A DNA stretch of 64,000 bases from Opisthorchis felineus (taxonomy: Eukaryota > Platyhelminthes > Trematoda > Opisthorchiida > Opisthorchiidae): assembly GCA_004794785.1 (NCBI GenBank), contig SJOL01004449.1, positions 59,478-123,477 of the forward strand. Reading direction: 5' to 3'. Under the pieces are notes generated by a model that saw only the letters and a list, made by a program, of their open reading frames with translations, was not told the DNA's origin and made no database searches. Of the stretch, positions 23,787 through 33,929 are shown in pieces; within the stretch, counting starts at the first letter, position 1, and each line of letters starts with the position of its first letter. A program made the translations under genes and the position numbers.

Positions 23787-24480
23787 TCAGTATCCCATGA
23801 AAACCAAATTGATATGCAATTGAGTATATTTGTGGAACTGTTTGTGTTGTGCTATTGACCCTTCAGCCACACAGGAGTTATGTGCTCGGGCATTAGCTTT
23901 GAAAGCTGCCTCATCATTCCACTGATACAGATGTCTCCTTGGAGCTGATAAGTTCATGAACACGCACTGAACTGGCCTGACGAGAAAGCGTATCTTTAAG
24001 CTCTTGCCTGGTGATGAGATATCCTGTAACATCTGCATAGAATGTTCCCGCAAATGTCTGTTGTAGCCTTTTCATCAGTACTTGACGGATAACATCGCCT
24101 TTAAAAAGAGGACGGAGTGTAATCAGGACTTTTGTTGATGTATAGTTTGTTTTCAAGATATCAGCTTGAAAGTATAAGGAGTAAACAGCATCCAGTTTGA
24201 CTTCATGGCGAACAATGCTGCCAAAGTGTGCATACTGACCAGTCTATGACGGTTATCGATGCAGATGACGTTGTGGCAACCAAACCTGTGTCCAGGCCAG
24301 TAAAACTTCAAGAAATGGCAGCTAGTCTTCCTTTTCAAATTCACATGTAAAGAATATATATGTTCGGGCTCCAATAGAACATCCAAAGTACTGGCTGGTG
24401 TTGAATTTCCAGGTTTAGATATGAATAAATCCGCAAGTACTGGACAAGGACAATGGCTAGTCCATCCCTTCAACTATAAA
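23787..24480 (-). pseudogene. Penelope-like element, 3' part: end of RT, linker and GIY-YIG endonuclease
   Basis: Reading leftwards on the minus strand: VLADLFISKPGNS near 24430 (degenerate YVDD box), FTCEFEKED then LPFLEVLLAW (the E-..LPFLDVL motif), TGQYAHFGS (TGQY--F-S), then LFKGDVIRQVLMKRLQQTF and AGTFYAD (linker: F-GD.....RRL..A...TYYAA), VHELISSKETSV in the place of VYEFTCSCGASYIGR (GIY-YIG start, its Cys residues lost) and AEGSIAQHKQFH, matching the conserved I-A-HL---H. The order is exactly that of EN-plus Penelope-like elements. Three or more frame changes and stops make it dead. The RT motifs upstream of YVDD are absent, because a tRNA-like SINE head lies about 100 bases upstream. 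Confidence 0.75.
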
Positions 24481-24574
24481 ATTGTCGTTTGGAATGAATT
24501 TGCATGTTCCATATGCAACACAAAATCAAGACTATAGACCGAGACACACATAAAGCAAACAAAGAGATGAAGTC

Positions 24575-24660
24575 CCTGAAGAGCACTCGAACCCGTGACC
24601 TATCGCTTATCGGGCAAATGCTGTTTCAACTGACACATGTGTACCTGAGTTCACATTGAT
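24575..24660 (-). repeat. tRNA-derived SINE head
   Basis: Minus strand: an A-box-like TGTCAGTTGAAACAGC, then TTGC-CCGATAA-GCGA, which folds as a 4-bp anticodon-like stem with a 7-base loop (anticodon position GAT), then GGTCACGGGTTCGAGTGC with a near-perfect Pol III B box. The outer T-stem pairs are lost, so this is a SINE or pseudo-tRNA, not a working tRNA gene. It lies just upstream of the Penelope remnant on the same strand. Confidence 0.55.
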
Positions 24661-24664
24661 TTGC

Positions 24665-26998
24665 CGCACCTCCGCCTGATGGGCCGAAATTTGGCATTTG
24701 TCAGTGCCATAGCAACCATCTCATGTGACTTTCACAATGGGTCAAAAGTTGATATCGCCAAGATAACTAAACAACACTGAAGTTGAATCGCTGTACGAGA
24801 AACAGAGAGCCCTCGCTAGGTCACTGGAATTTCGCAGCCTTGGATTCCATCCAAAGACTGTGTTTTGGACACCAGTGTGTGCTTGGGTGCATATTCAAGA
24901 TTTTCCAAATCTCCGTTGCTTTTCACGTGCCCCGACAATCGCTCACCAGCTTCACGTTACCCATCGAACTCACACTGGTTATGTCTGTCTCAACTATTGT
25001 TTACCAGTTTTAACCAGACTGACATTTACCCACAGTTATGATTGAGTTTATTCGTTTTAATGGTACCAGCTAGTAGAAAAGATCTCGAAACGGTCACCTG
25101 TGGCCTTCGATTTACTGCTAATAGCTGACTTTTTCGTCTCCTTTTGTTGCATCTACCGGTCGTTGTATGTCGGTCGAATTCGAGTGTCCAGCCGTGTCAA
25201 AAGAGCAACAAACTGCAAATACATGCCTTCTCCGTTTCACGGATGTTTGTTGACCTAGTTTTCCCGGTAAAATATCATTATTACATTATAAATATTTTCA
25301 AAGATGTGCATACCGAATCTTAAGACGTTACCTAGAGAAGTGATCCCTTTATATACTTGGTGATCCTTGCGGCTTTGATGGATGAATATTTTTTCAAAAC
25401 ACTCCAGTCTTTAAAAGGTTACAGAAAGTCGATAGAATGTTTAGGTGTCCGTAAAATGATATGCCCAGTGTATCACTCAATGCAACATCCGTAGCACCAA
25501 GCCACCAGGTTTTTATTCGACTGGAAATAAATTGATCATCTTACTTTGTGGAGCGGAAGTATAGAGTAGATTCAAGGTATCCATTAAAAGAGACTAATAT
25601 CGGAAGTTAATTCGAAAAAAAGCAGATATTATCCAAGTAAATTAGGTGATAGATAAATTGCTTCCGGAGTTTTAGGGGAACAGTTTTTTCAGTGCCAGGC
25701 AATAGATTTTCACTAAACAAAAAATATTGTTCCGTTTATTGCACAATTAAGTCACAACGTCTCAGATTGGCCACCGAAAGTAACCTAAAAGCATGCCAGG
25801 CATTCAATGTTGTTGCCAGTTTGCGACATTAGCAAGCAGGTAAAACGCTGAATTCAAGCGATTTGATTGGTTCATTGAAATTATCGTGTAGAAAACAAAA
25901 ATATGAGACCATATTCTATGAAAGAGGCAGGCTTGATGTACTTGGTGTGCTTTGCATACATAGTGCCACTGCAAACCAGAATGACACCAGCGAGCAATGT
26001 GCCGTGGATCAGCATGCATGTTAGCCTTCCGTGATTCGCCTAGGAAGAGAACGAGCCGTCCAGCTATGTGAACACGGATCAAGCAAGATAGCTGTTCGGT
26101 AGTTACATTGTCGTTTTCCGGCCAAACACCTATGCGATTGTGTTTGTCCAAAAAGGTTACCACGCTAACAGTTTGTCCTTCCTAATGAGATCGTGTGGGA
26201 TTTTCAGACAATCCTCTTCTTTCTTTCTATCCAGACTAGGCTTCTGGCAATCGACCAAAATTCAGCTGCAACGGGGTATACGAATATAGTCTCACCGGTG
26301 TGTCACCGGTTTTTAGACTTGCGAAGCCTCATCGACAGGTTTGTTTCCCATGGTGAGAACTAATCAACGAATGATGGGTGACACCATCATGATCGGTTGT
26401 CCTGCTCTTAAGGTTGCAATTCCTGCAACCAAATTTGAGACGATTTCGCACAAACCTCATCTGATATCAGCTGTTCTAGCACTCGTGCATCACATGCTAC
26501 TAGTTATCCTTGACAGAGTTTAAAGCATACCCCAGTACACATTCATAGTAAATGGAAATGTCATTTTTCGTTCATGATACTTAAAGGTGGCCCGATTTTC
26601 TCCCATTTACTTAATGAAGCTTATTCAGTGTGTGCAAATTGATCAACTTCTTCATGCCAAGTGTAGAGGAGGTTGTTTTATGTGCACTTTTAAATACAAT
26701 TCATTTTCCAGCAAAATCCTAATTACGTCATTGACTGAAGGACTTCTCTTTTTTCCGGTGTTTACTGACTGTCTGGAATGACTTGCACTTGCACAAAAGA
26801 TGTTACTTTTGTTTCTCGACAAATTTCATAACCGAACTGCGGATCAATATAATCAAACCGTTAGCGTTTGGCCACCAACAAAATGGATGAACAAATTCAT
26901 CCTGTTTGACGTAATACACTCCTTATGAGAATAAAAGTATGGTAAGCAATTTTCTTTACGGGAAATGATTCGTCTGTTTAGACTGTAATACTCATTAG
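24665..26998. other. No gene recognised; one 119-codon minus ORF
   Basis: The minus frame 25804-26163 is open for 119 codons (MVTFLDKHNRIGVWPENDNV...), with no recognisable domain and no convincing splice sites. It may be decayed coding DNA. The plus frame 26341-26520 (60 codons) is likewise unidentified. I found no further Penelope RT motifs here. Confidence 0.3.
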
Positions 26999-27073
26999 GT
27001 TTTGAGCACCTTGGGCGAACTCATCAAGGATTTGCCAAACTATGTGAACGTGATCAAGTTCGAATTGATACAG
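26999..27073 (+). CDS. Candidate internal exon of an unidentified gene
   Basis: 75 bases, exactly 25 codons, preceded by ACTCATTAG and followed by CAG|GCAAGT, the consensus of the rare GC-type donor. The peptide VLSTLGELIKDLPNYVNV and its continuation look strongly coding (amphipathic, RNY-rich codons). It would join in phase 0 across a 78-base intron to the exon at 27152. The acceptor has a weak pyrimidine tract. I do not recognise the protein. A decayed transposon ORF is the alternative. Confidence 0.35.
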
Positions 27074-27151
27074 GCAAGTAGTAGATGACCAACCTTGCTG
27101 TGGTAGAAGATCTGCTTAACATTTTTTGCTTGGGTCTTTGAGAGGTTTCAG

Positions 27152-27224
27152 ACTTTGAACAACGTCAAATCACTGGAAACAAGAGTCTCCAAAAATGTGT
27201 TGTCTGGATTCGGCGACGGAACCG
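27152..27224 (+). CDS. Candidate second exon of the same gene
   Basis: It is preceded by TTTTTTGCTTGGGTCTTTG and GGTTTCAG, a good acceptor, and followed by ACCG|GTAATC. The peptide in phase with the previous exon is TLNNVKSLETRVSKNVLSGF then GDGT. The frame stays open past the donor for about 20 more codons, so the donor is uncertain. No homologue is recognised. Confidence 0.35.
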
Positions 27225-27457
27225 GTAATCAACCATGCCATTTACGGCTAGAAACGTGGTTTGTCTCGCATCATGTCCGCTTTTTATGATAATGAGTGTA
27301 TTTCTAGTGACGAAAAGTCACAAGAAATACACGAAGTATTTTTCTACGCAGTTGAGTGCCCGGTTTTACAGGACACTAAACTCACCCATAATTAGGATGA
27401 GATACGAAAGAAAAAGTAGTGGGCGAGGCTCGTTGATGAGCACACAAATGTACTGCG

Positions 27458-27544
27458 ATGGGCAAGAACATCAATGCCCATGTGAAATTTCTAAATAGAC
27501 ACAATTTTGAACAGTTTAAGCAGTTAGAATTCCATGTCGCAGAG
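27458..27544 (+). CDS. Candidate third exon with a consensus donor
   Basis: An open stretch reading MGKNINAHVKFLNRHNF then EQFKQLEFHVAE, ending at GAG|GTGAGT, a consensus 5' splice site at 27545. The upstream acceptor is not clear, and its phase does not connect directly with 27224, so another exon or another boundary is needed. Weakest of the three. Confidence 0.25.
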
Positions 27545-27549
27545 GTGAG

Positions 27550-28131
27550 TGTTGATTTCGTTTTCTCAGTGACTGTGACCTTTTTATACCAAGATCGTGT
27601 TGCACCGGTTGACAGCCTAATTATTCTGGTGTCCTCAATTTCTAAGACTGGCTGCTTCTATTAACAAGACGGAAGGCTTTTTTAGTGAAGAAAAAAAGGC
27701 GAAATAAATTGCGCTTCATGCTATGGTGAATAAACCTGTTTGGAATACGACCTCAAAAGATCAGATGGAAAACCTCAAGAATGAAGACATTCGGCCGATA
27801 TTCAAATTCCGAATAACTGTTCTAATTTCAGCCCTTGCTTCACTTGTCATCCGCATGCATTTCAAAGTGTGTGTGAAGCAAATCAAACGGGATGCTAATT
27901 ATATAAAGACATGTTAAGCCACATTGTTCTTGTGAATATGACTTTGGTCAGGCTGCACTCATGATGAATATGCAGACCATTGCTAGATTAACAGATGAAT
28001 TAGCACTCATAGCGTAGAGAACTTAGATTTTCCAAACCAAATTGGCAGGAAGTATATCAGAGGCTTTGGAAACAGAGCTACGTTTGACGAAGTGGCCGTT
28101 GATCTGTTCACCAAGTTTGGCAGTTGATTTG
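27550..28131. other. No gene recognised; possible last exon
   Basis: At about 27829 CTGTTCTAATTTCAG is a good acceptor-like sequence. It is followed by 29 codons (ALASLVIRMHFKVCVKQIKR...) to a TAA at 27915-27917. This could end the gene suggested at 27.0-27.5 kb, but nothing ties them together. Confidence 0.2.
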
Positions 28132-28224
28132 CAGACGTTTCGACACTGTTCTAGGTGATATCATCAGTGCGCCGTTGATGTCAGTGCGTTGATGATGCCT
28201 CCTCGAATGATTACGAAACGTCTG
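28132..28224. repeat. Imperfect inverted repeat (hairpin of about 93 bases)
   Basis: The outer 11 bases, CAGACGTTTCG and CGAAACGTCTG, are perfectly complementary. Inside them the arms pair at roughly 65-70% by eye up to ATCATCAGTGCG. The part ATGACATCATCAGTGCG recurs near 44515 on the minus strand, so the sequence belongs to a dispersed family. It may be a foldback element or MITE relic, or the end of a retroelement. Confidence 0.55.
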
Positions 28225-31200
28225 TAAGTCAACAGTCAAGGTTGGTAAACAGAGCAACAGCCAACTGATCAGCTACCAATGAATGCATCTGAGCTACCAA
28301 TATTCGAACACACTACTAGAACTATGCTTACTGTCTAAATTTTACGGCCAATCAAAAATGAATTAACAATTATAAGTTTTCACATCCATAAGATGATCGA
28401 ATCTCCATTTAAACATACATAAGTCTGTATCTTAGTGTCATAAAAAACGGTCACGTAATTAATACCGACTTGTCAGCTTCAACAGGGACAGCTGAGGTGC
28501 TAAGTTGACTTCAGGAAACCTAAGCAAATTGGGCAAGTTTTGTTGAAAATCACTTTGTCTGATAATACAGAATATTTGTCGGTTTCTTCATTGGTTCTAG
28601 TCAGTGAGCCTGAGAGTACTGGAAGTTGGGAAAGGCTAAACAATAGAAAAGCAGGGATCACCTGTGCAGTTCCATGGGCACAAGGATTTCGTTTATGTAA
28701 AGAAAGCCCGACCTTTTCAATCGGTTATGCTTTGAAAAATAAAACGCTGTGACAATATATCTTATCCGGCTGGAATAGTCCTTTTGAACTATCCCTTGGA
28801 ACTGCATGATACGAGCAAGGAAAACAGACCGACTAATGAACGCAGAATGGCCGAAGTTGAGTGAGTTGAAACTACTTAGCGCAGAAACTAGCTGATTATC
28901 TGGACAGGTGGCCACCCTGTGTGTCTGCAACTACAGCAGTTTGCTTACAAATAAATTGAGAGCGGTAAAGTTTCATTAATAAAAATTAAATTTTTTCCTA
29001 AATCCTCCAGGAAACAGGAAGCAACAAGACAAGGCGAAGGGAATCCTGGCTATATCAGATAAAAATACATAGAAGCTTCTCTGGGGATGCCATGGACAAA
29101 ACCGAAAAGGCTAGCTTCATACTCTGCTACTCTCACAGACGCCTGTGGGATTCCATTCAAAGGATTTTGCCGCACCGCTACAGAATTGTGAAAATGAAGC
29201 AGCAATTACTGTTGGACACCGAAATCGAAATCTTTTGACCGATTTCATTAGCTAGTGCTCGTGCCCGTTTTCCCTCATAACAATGATAAGAGCAGTGCTA
29301 ATGCATTCCTGTATTGTCTGTCGCTAACGCTATTCTGTTTAGTGAAAAATGCGTAGAAACACACTCCATGCTTTTATCCGTTTGTCATCGACTCAAGCAA
29401 TCCCAATTCAAGTGACGTTTTTACCAAGCTCAGTGAGGCGAATCAGCTAGGCTAGTTTATGCCACACCGAGGACTGCTAACTGCTCTACCTCGGGCGCAT
29501 GCACACGTTCACTGCTTCGTGGTCTGCTAAGCTTTAGAAATGCTCTTATTGGCGTCCTCGTTTTTCATGTTCCTGGATCAAGGGAGTGGAGTTTCAGTGT
29601 CTATCAGGACAATCTATGCTGCTATTAATGGACCGGACTTACTTCGGTGTGCGGTGTGACAAGCCCAGATGCTTTGCGGACGGCTAATGGCACAATTAAT
29701 TGTAGATTGCGGCAGTTTCCACGGCAATTTCGAAAATATCTTTTTGAAAAGTGTCAGTATTTCGGCATGACATTACGTCACAAATCTTTGTTTAGAAAGA
29801 AGGTAGACTATGAAATCCCATAAAACAAAATATTCACTTTTGAGAATTGTTCTACGACTTCACGTTATTTTCTAGGATGGTGATATAGTCTATGTATCTA
29901 CTCAGGCTCATTCGAAATCATGCGGCAAAAATAAATGAAGACCGATAGGTTAAACCAAATTGGTTAAGATGGATTAAACCCTGCATAGCTACCACGCATC
30001 GAGCGGTAAATAAAGGCTTGAGATATTGACTCGAGATATTGAAGTATTAAAAAATTGCGCAATAAAATTAGTTAAAACTAACTTGTATTCAATTACACTT
30101 TTCCTTCCGGAAGGCAGTGACATTTATTACTGCCAGTCTTCTTGTTCTTCAGGAAATGCTTAATGTTGGTCAAGGGATTTTAAAGAAACATACTTTCGTG
30201 AACTCCTTAAGTGATACATGACAGCAGTCCATAGTGTACCACTCAAAGAACTTCTGATGGGCTTATCCAATAAAAGTCGTCTTAGATGTCAGCTAGAGCC
30301 AAGCAGGGAACGATTATGTGACTATGTTCCGCAAGTTCATTCCGTGAAACTCTTCTGATCATCTGTCTAGGGACAGAGCTGTCTTAGGTGAGCCATAAAA
30401 ACCACGTATGTACGTCTTGGAAAATCTTACAAGCACTTACCACAAAATTAGCGAAGTGTAGACTTTTCACCAACGGAGACAACGTGCCAAAATCTTAGTC
30501 AGTTGATACATCTTGCTCAAAGTTGAGGCGTTGTGTGGACATCATCTGAGCGTATTTGTTACGTGACATTTGACTACGTCACTGTCCCTCCAGTTCAAAT
30601 GCAAACCAGTCCGTGTTTCCGAGTCTAATCAAGTTTTTGTGAATACGTGTGTTGTGGGTCCTGTTGCAGAATGCTGCTATATTTGACAGCTGAAGAGAAA
30701 TTTACACCTGGGTCACCATAGGGCCATGTGATATCCTGGTAGCGGAAATGAGCTCGAATGCCTACCCTGTGGGAGCCAAATGATATTAATTTTAATCAAG
30801 GTAACAGACCAGTGTCTAAGTCAGGATCAAACAAATCCACATGTAAGTTTGCTTGCCAAACTGAGCAAATCTCATTATCTCTCCCATTGTCCGTCGACGG
30901 TTTATCTTGTTCTTCTGATGTGCACGCCTCAGTTCACCAGGAGTGAGTTTGTGTTTTGTTCAGCTTGATGTCCACACTTTTGTTTGCACAAGTGAAGATT
31001 GAACACAGTAACCCCTTAACATCTTGTGGCTACAAAAACCAAATGGTCCAGAAAAACTACTTCATTTTATGGGCTGTTTATCGAGAAGAGGTCCTCTCGC
31101 CCTCCACTGTAATTGTGGATTCTGTGGTTGCAGGTGCGCACAACAATGCCCATTAGACAAACAGTAGTTGACTGATTAATTAATTAAAAGCGAATAGAAC

Positions 31201-33440
31201 GTACAACTCTAGTACGGTTCCTTAAATCAGTCGATCGACTTTTTTTAACTGTTTTGATCAGAAACTCATTTTTAATTTTCAATTTATTTCTAATCTGTTT
31301 TCAAATGGATTTCTAATTACAACCAAAGATAACCAAGTGAAGACTAACCAGTGGCATAGATTTTTCAGGACTCTGTGACGGTTGGGTAAGCAAAGTTAAA
31401 CTACTCAACAGAACAACAAAGGTTGTGGGGTGCACAGACCCAGCAGTGATTTACTGGAATTTACCGAATTTATCGTGTTTTATTTATCAGCACACTGTGC
31501 TGCTTACATTGACAAATGCGCTTCTAAGAGCCAAAGGTCACCTTTTGCATTACTAAGCTTAGAAGCTTTTATCTAGGCAGTATGGATTCTTGGAGGGTTT
31601 CTGAAATTTTGTGTGAAATAGACTTCAAATAAGTGGTATCGTGTAGGAGCACCCATTGAAGCACTGGGACCGACAAAGCATTGGCTAGTTTGCGAGCTAT
31701 ACCAGTGAAATGTTCCACGAGTTCCAAAAGAATAGGTTACGGCATGGTTATGGTAAGTTATTGTGTTTTTACTATAATTTCTATTTATATAGACAATTGT
31801 TCTGAGAGCTTGTTCTCTACATGCACAGTTAAGGTAGCATTAACGTAGATACAAAATAAGACGTTACAACTATGCAAAACTGATAGAAAACTTTGTTTCA
31901 TGCAGTAAGCGGACGAACCATGTAGACGGTAATGATAACCAGTTTGAAAGGTGACTGTCAACCTAGTTCGCATGGTACACGTTTTCAACAAAATGCGAAG
32001 GGTCTTCCTTTCATTTGAAGTTTGGCTGACCAGCAAAACTTCCAAGTAAAAGGGAAGCTACTTATAAATAGTAGATTAAAACTGCAAATGCCATCCAAAT
32101 ATTTACAGGACCAAAATTGAACAGAACTTCAGTTTTCAAGTAGGTGTTAACCAATCGAAAGGATGTGACACTTTTCAGGCTGGCTCCAAGAATCTCAAAT
32201 AAGTGGCGCAAAATGTCATTCTTTGCCTCTCTGGGGCTTCGTTGTATGGTCTTATTGCGTGACCAGTTAAAAACGTTTTGACCAGCCAAGGTAATTCGGC
32301 ATAAACATAGGGAAATTTGGTAACCTTATTAGCGGAATACACTCATTTGCATACCAATTTGGTTTTGACGGGATACTCATCTAGAACCCAGCTGAATCTC
32401 TCGTTTATGATGTTTTTCATCATAGGGAGTGCAGCCACTTCCTTGACTTCTATGAGGAATTGACACAGAAGAATTTTCACCTTTTGTGACTTGATAGCGT
32501 AGACCCGACTACATGGCCCACAACGTAGGATGGAGATACGCCAGGGTTAAGTGATCCCTACAACGCCCCATTGGACACCTAATTAATTGCAATAGAAGCG
32601 CACAATAAAATATAAAAATTGGGCTCACCCGAAGCGACCCTGAACGAATTTATAGCCCACTATCCCGACTCCGCAAAAGTTCTATCAATATATTGAGGAA
32701 TCTATCCACCGAAGCCAAATAAAAGCAGTCACATATTAACCCACGCGGAGAAAGCAGAACTACCGTGACAGTGGATTTTTGGCAAAATTCATAGCTCGTC
32801 GTAATATAGCCGAATCAAAACGTAATTGTAAGGATATAGTTTTGTTTTGAAGAAACTTTGCAATAGTGCTAATACGTCTGCTAAGTTTATCGGACAGGTG
32901 GATGGACATGACCTCAACCTAATTTCTACTGAGATATGGATTACTATCGAAATTGGCGATAATTTTATCGCGCTACTCGGGTACTACACCCTTGGCAGTT
33001 AGGATATGCTAGGGGGTGTTATACTTGACTACCCACATGCGCTCAAGCCATCATTATTTAGAGGTGTGGCAGACCGTGCTGGCACATGAAGAAAGTTATG
33101 CTACAAATTTAGAAGTCATTGAACGCATAATGTGATATGGAACCTGTTGAGGATATCAGTTACCTGCCCATTCGGTTCTAATGGAACAATGAAGCCACTC
33201 TGACAGCCTATTAGACAAAATGTATGAAAAGCGGATGTCTTTAGCATGACAGTAACTACCGACGAAATGACTTGGAATGTAATTTCTGGTACAAACCTGG
33301 GATCAAATGTGGAGGGTTGACGGCGTCACCTCTGTAGGGGGGTATATACAGTATGCAGAAAACGACGGTCAAGACAAAGCCTGACGTGAAATGTCACGGA
33401 AATGGGAAGGATATCAAGGAAGGATAGTCAGCACCACGCA
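28225..33440. other. No gene recognised
   Basis: About 5 kb of AT-rich sequence with only short ORFs (none above 91 codons) and no motif I can assign. An ATTAATTAATTAAAA run at 31174 is simple sequence. Confidence 0.4.
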
Positions 33441-33924
33441 CGGCTAGTGAACTTCCTCATGGATTGCAAGATGCGGGTGAAACTCAGAGACAGCATCCTC
33501 CACATAGTCGCATGCAACAGTGACTTGCCACAATCTTCTCTACTGGGCCCAGAATTGTCCAGGATATTTCATTGATTTCAGCAACGTCTCACAATTTCCT
33601 GTCTTATGTAAACAAATACTCTCTAGCACCAGTGAGTCGCAACTCTAGAGGAGATTCGTTCCATTTTCGGTAACCCGTCACTGCCCTATATTATTATTCA
33701 GTAGAGTCCACAACTACAAGATGCGGGTTCTGCGTAGAAACTCGTCCAAGGAACGGATCCTAGGAGCCCTAGTAACATCAGGCCTTGAAAGAAGGTCACT
33801 AATGCTCCTAGACCTCTACAAGCGATTCGAAAAATCGATTGGCCACCGACATTTAGCAAAGCACTTCCTTAAGACTGTGGAGACAACTCCAGGACTACAA
33901 ACAGCCTGTTATTGGCATAATTAG
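33441..33924 (+). pseudogene. CR1/jockey-type LINE reverse transcriptase fragment
   Basis: From 33441 the plus strand reads RLVNFLMDCKMRVKLRDS, then IVACNSDLPQSSLLGPELSR and IFH, matching the segment L--WI-DFL--R---V-V-- and the signature [21 protein letters not shown] of CR1/jockey RT (motif B). The FADD box that should follow is not recognisable. The open frame 33721-33924 contains ERILGALVTSGL, which fits the later -KDLGVL-.SSL segment of the same proteins. The downstream part to about 34090 may still belong to it. Stops interrupt the frame; the copy is dead. Confidence 0.6.
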
Positions 33925-33929
33925 GAGAT

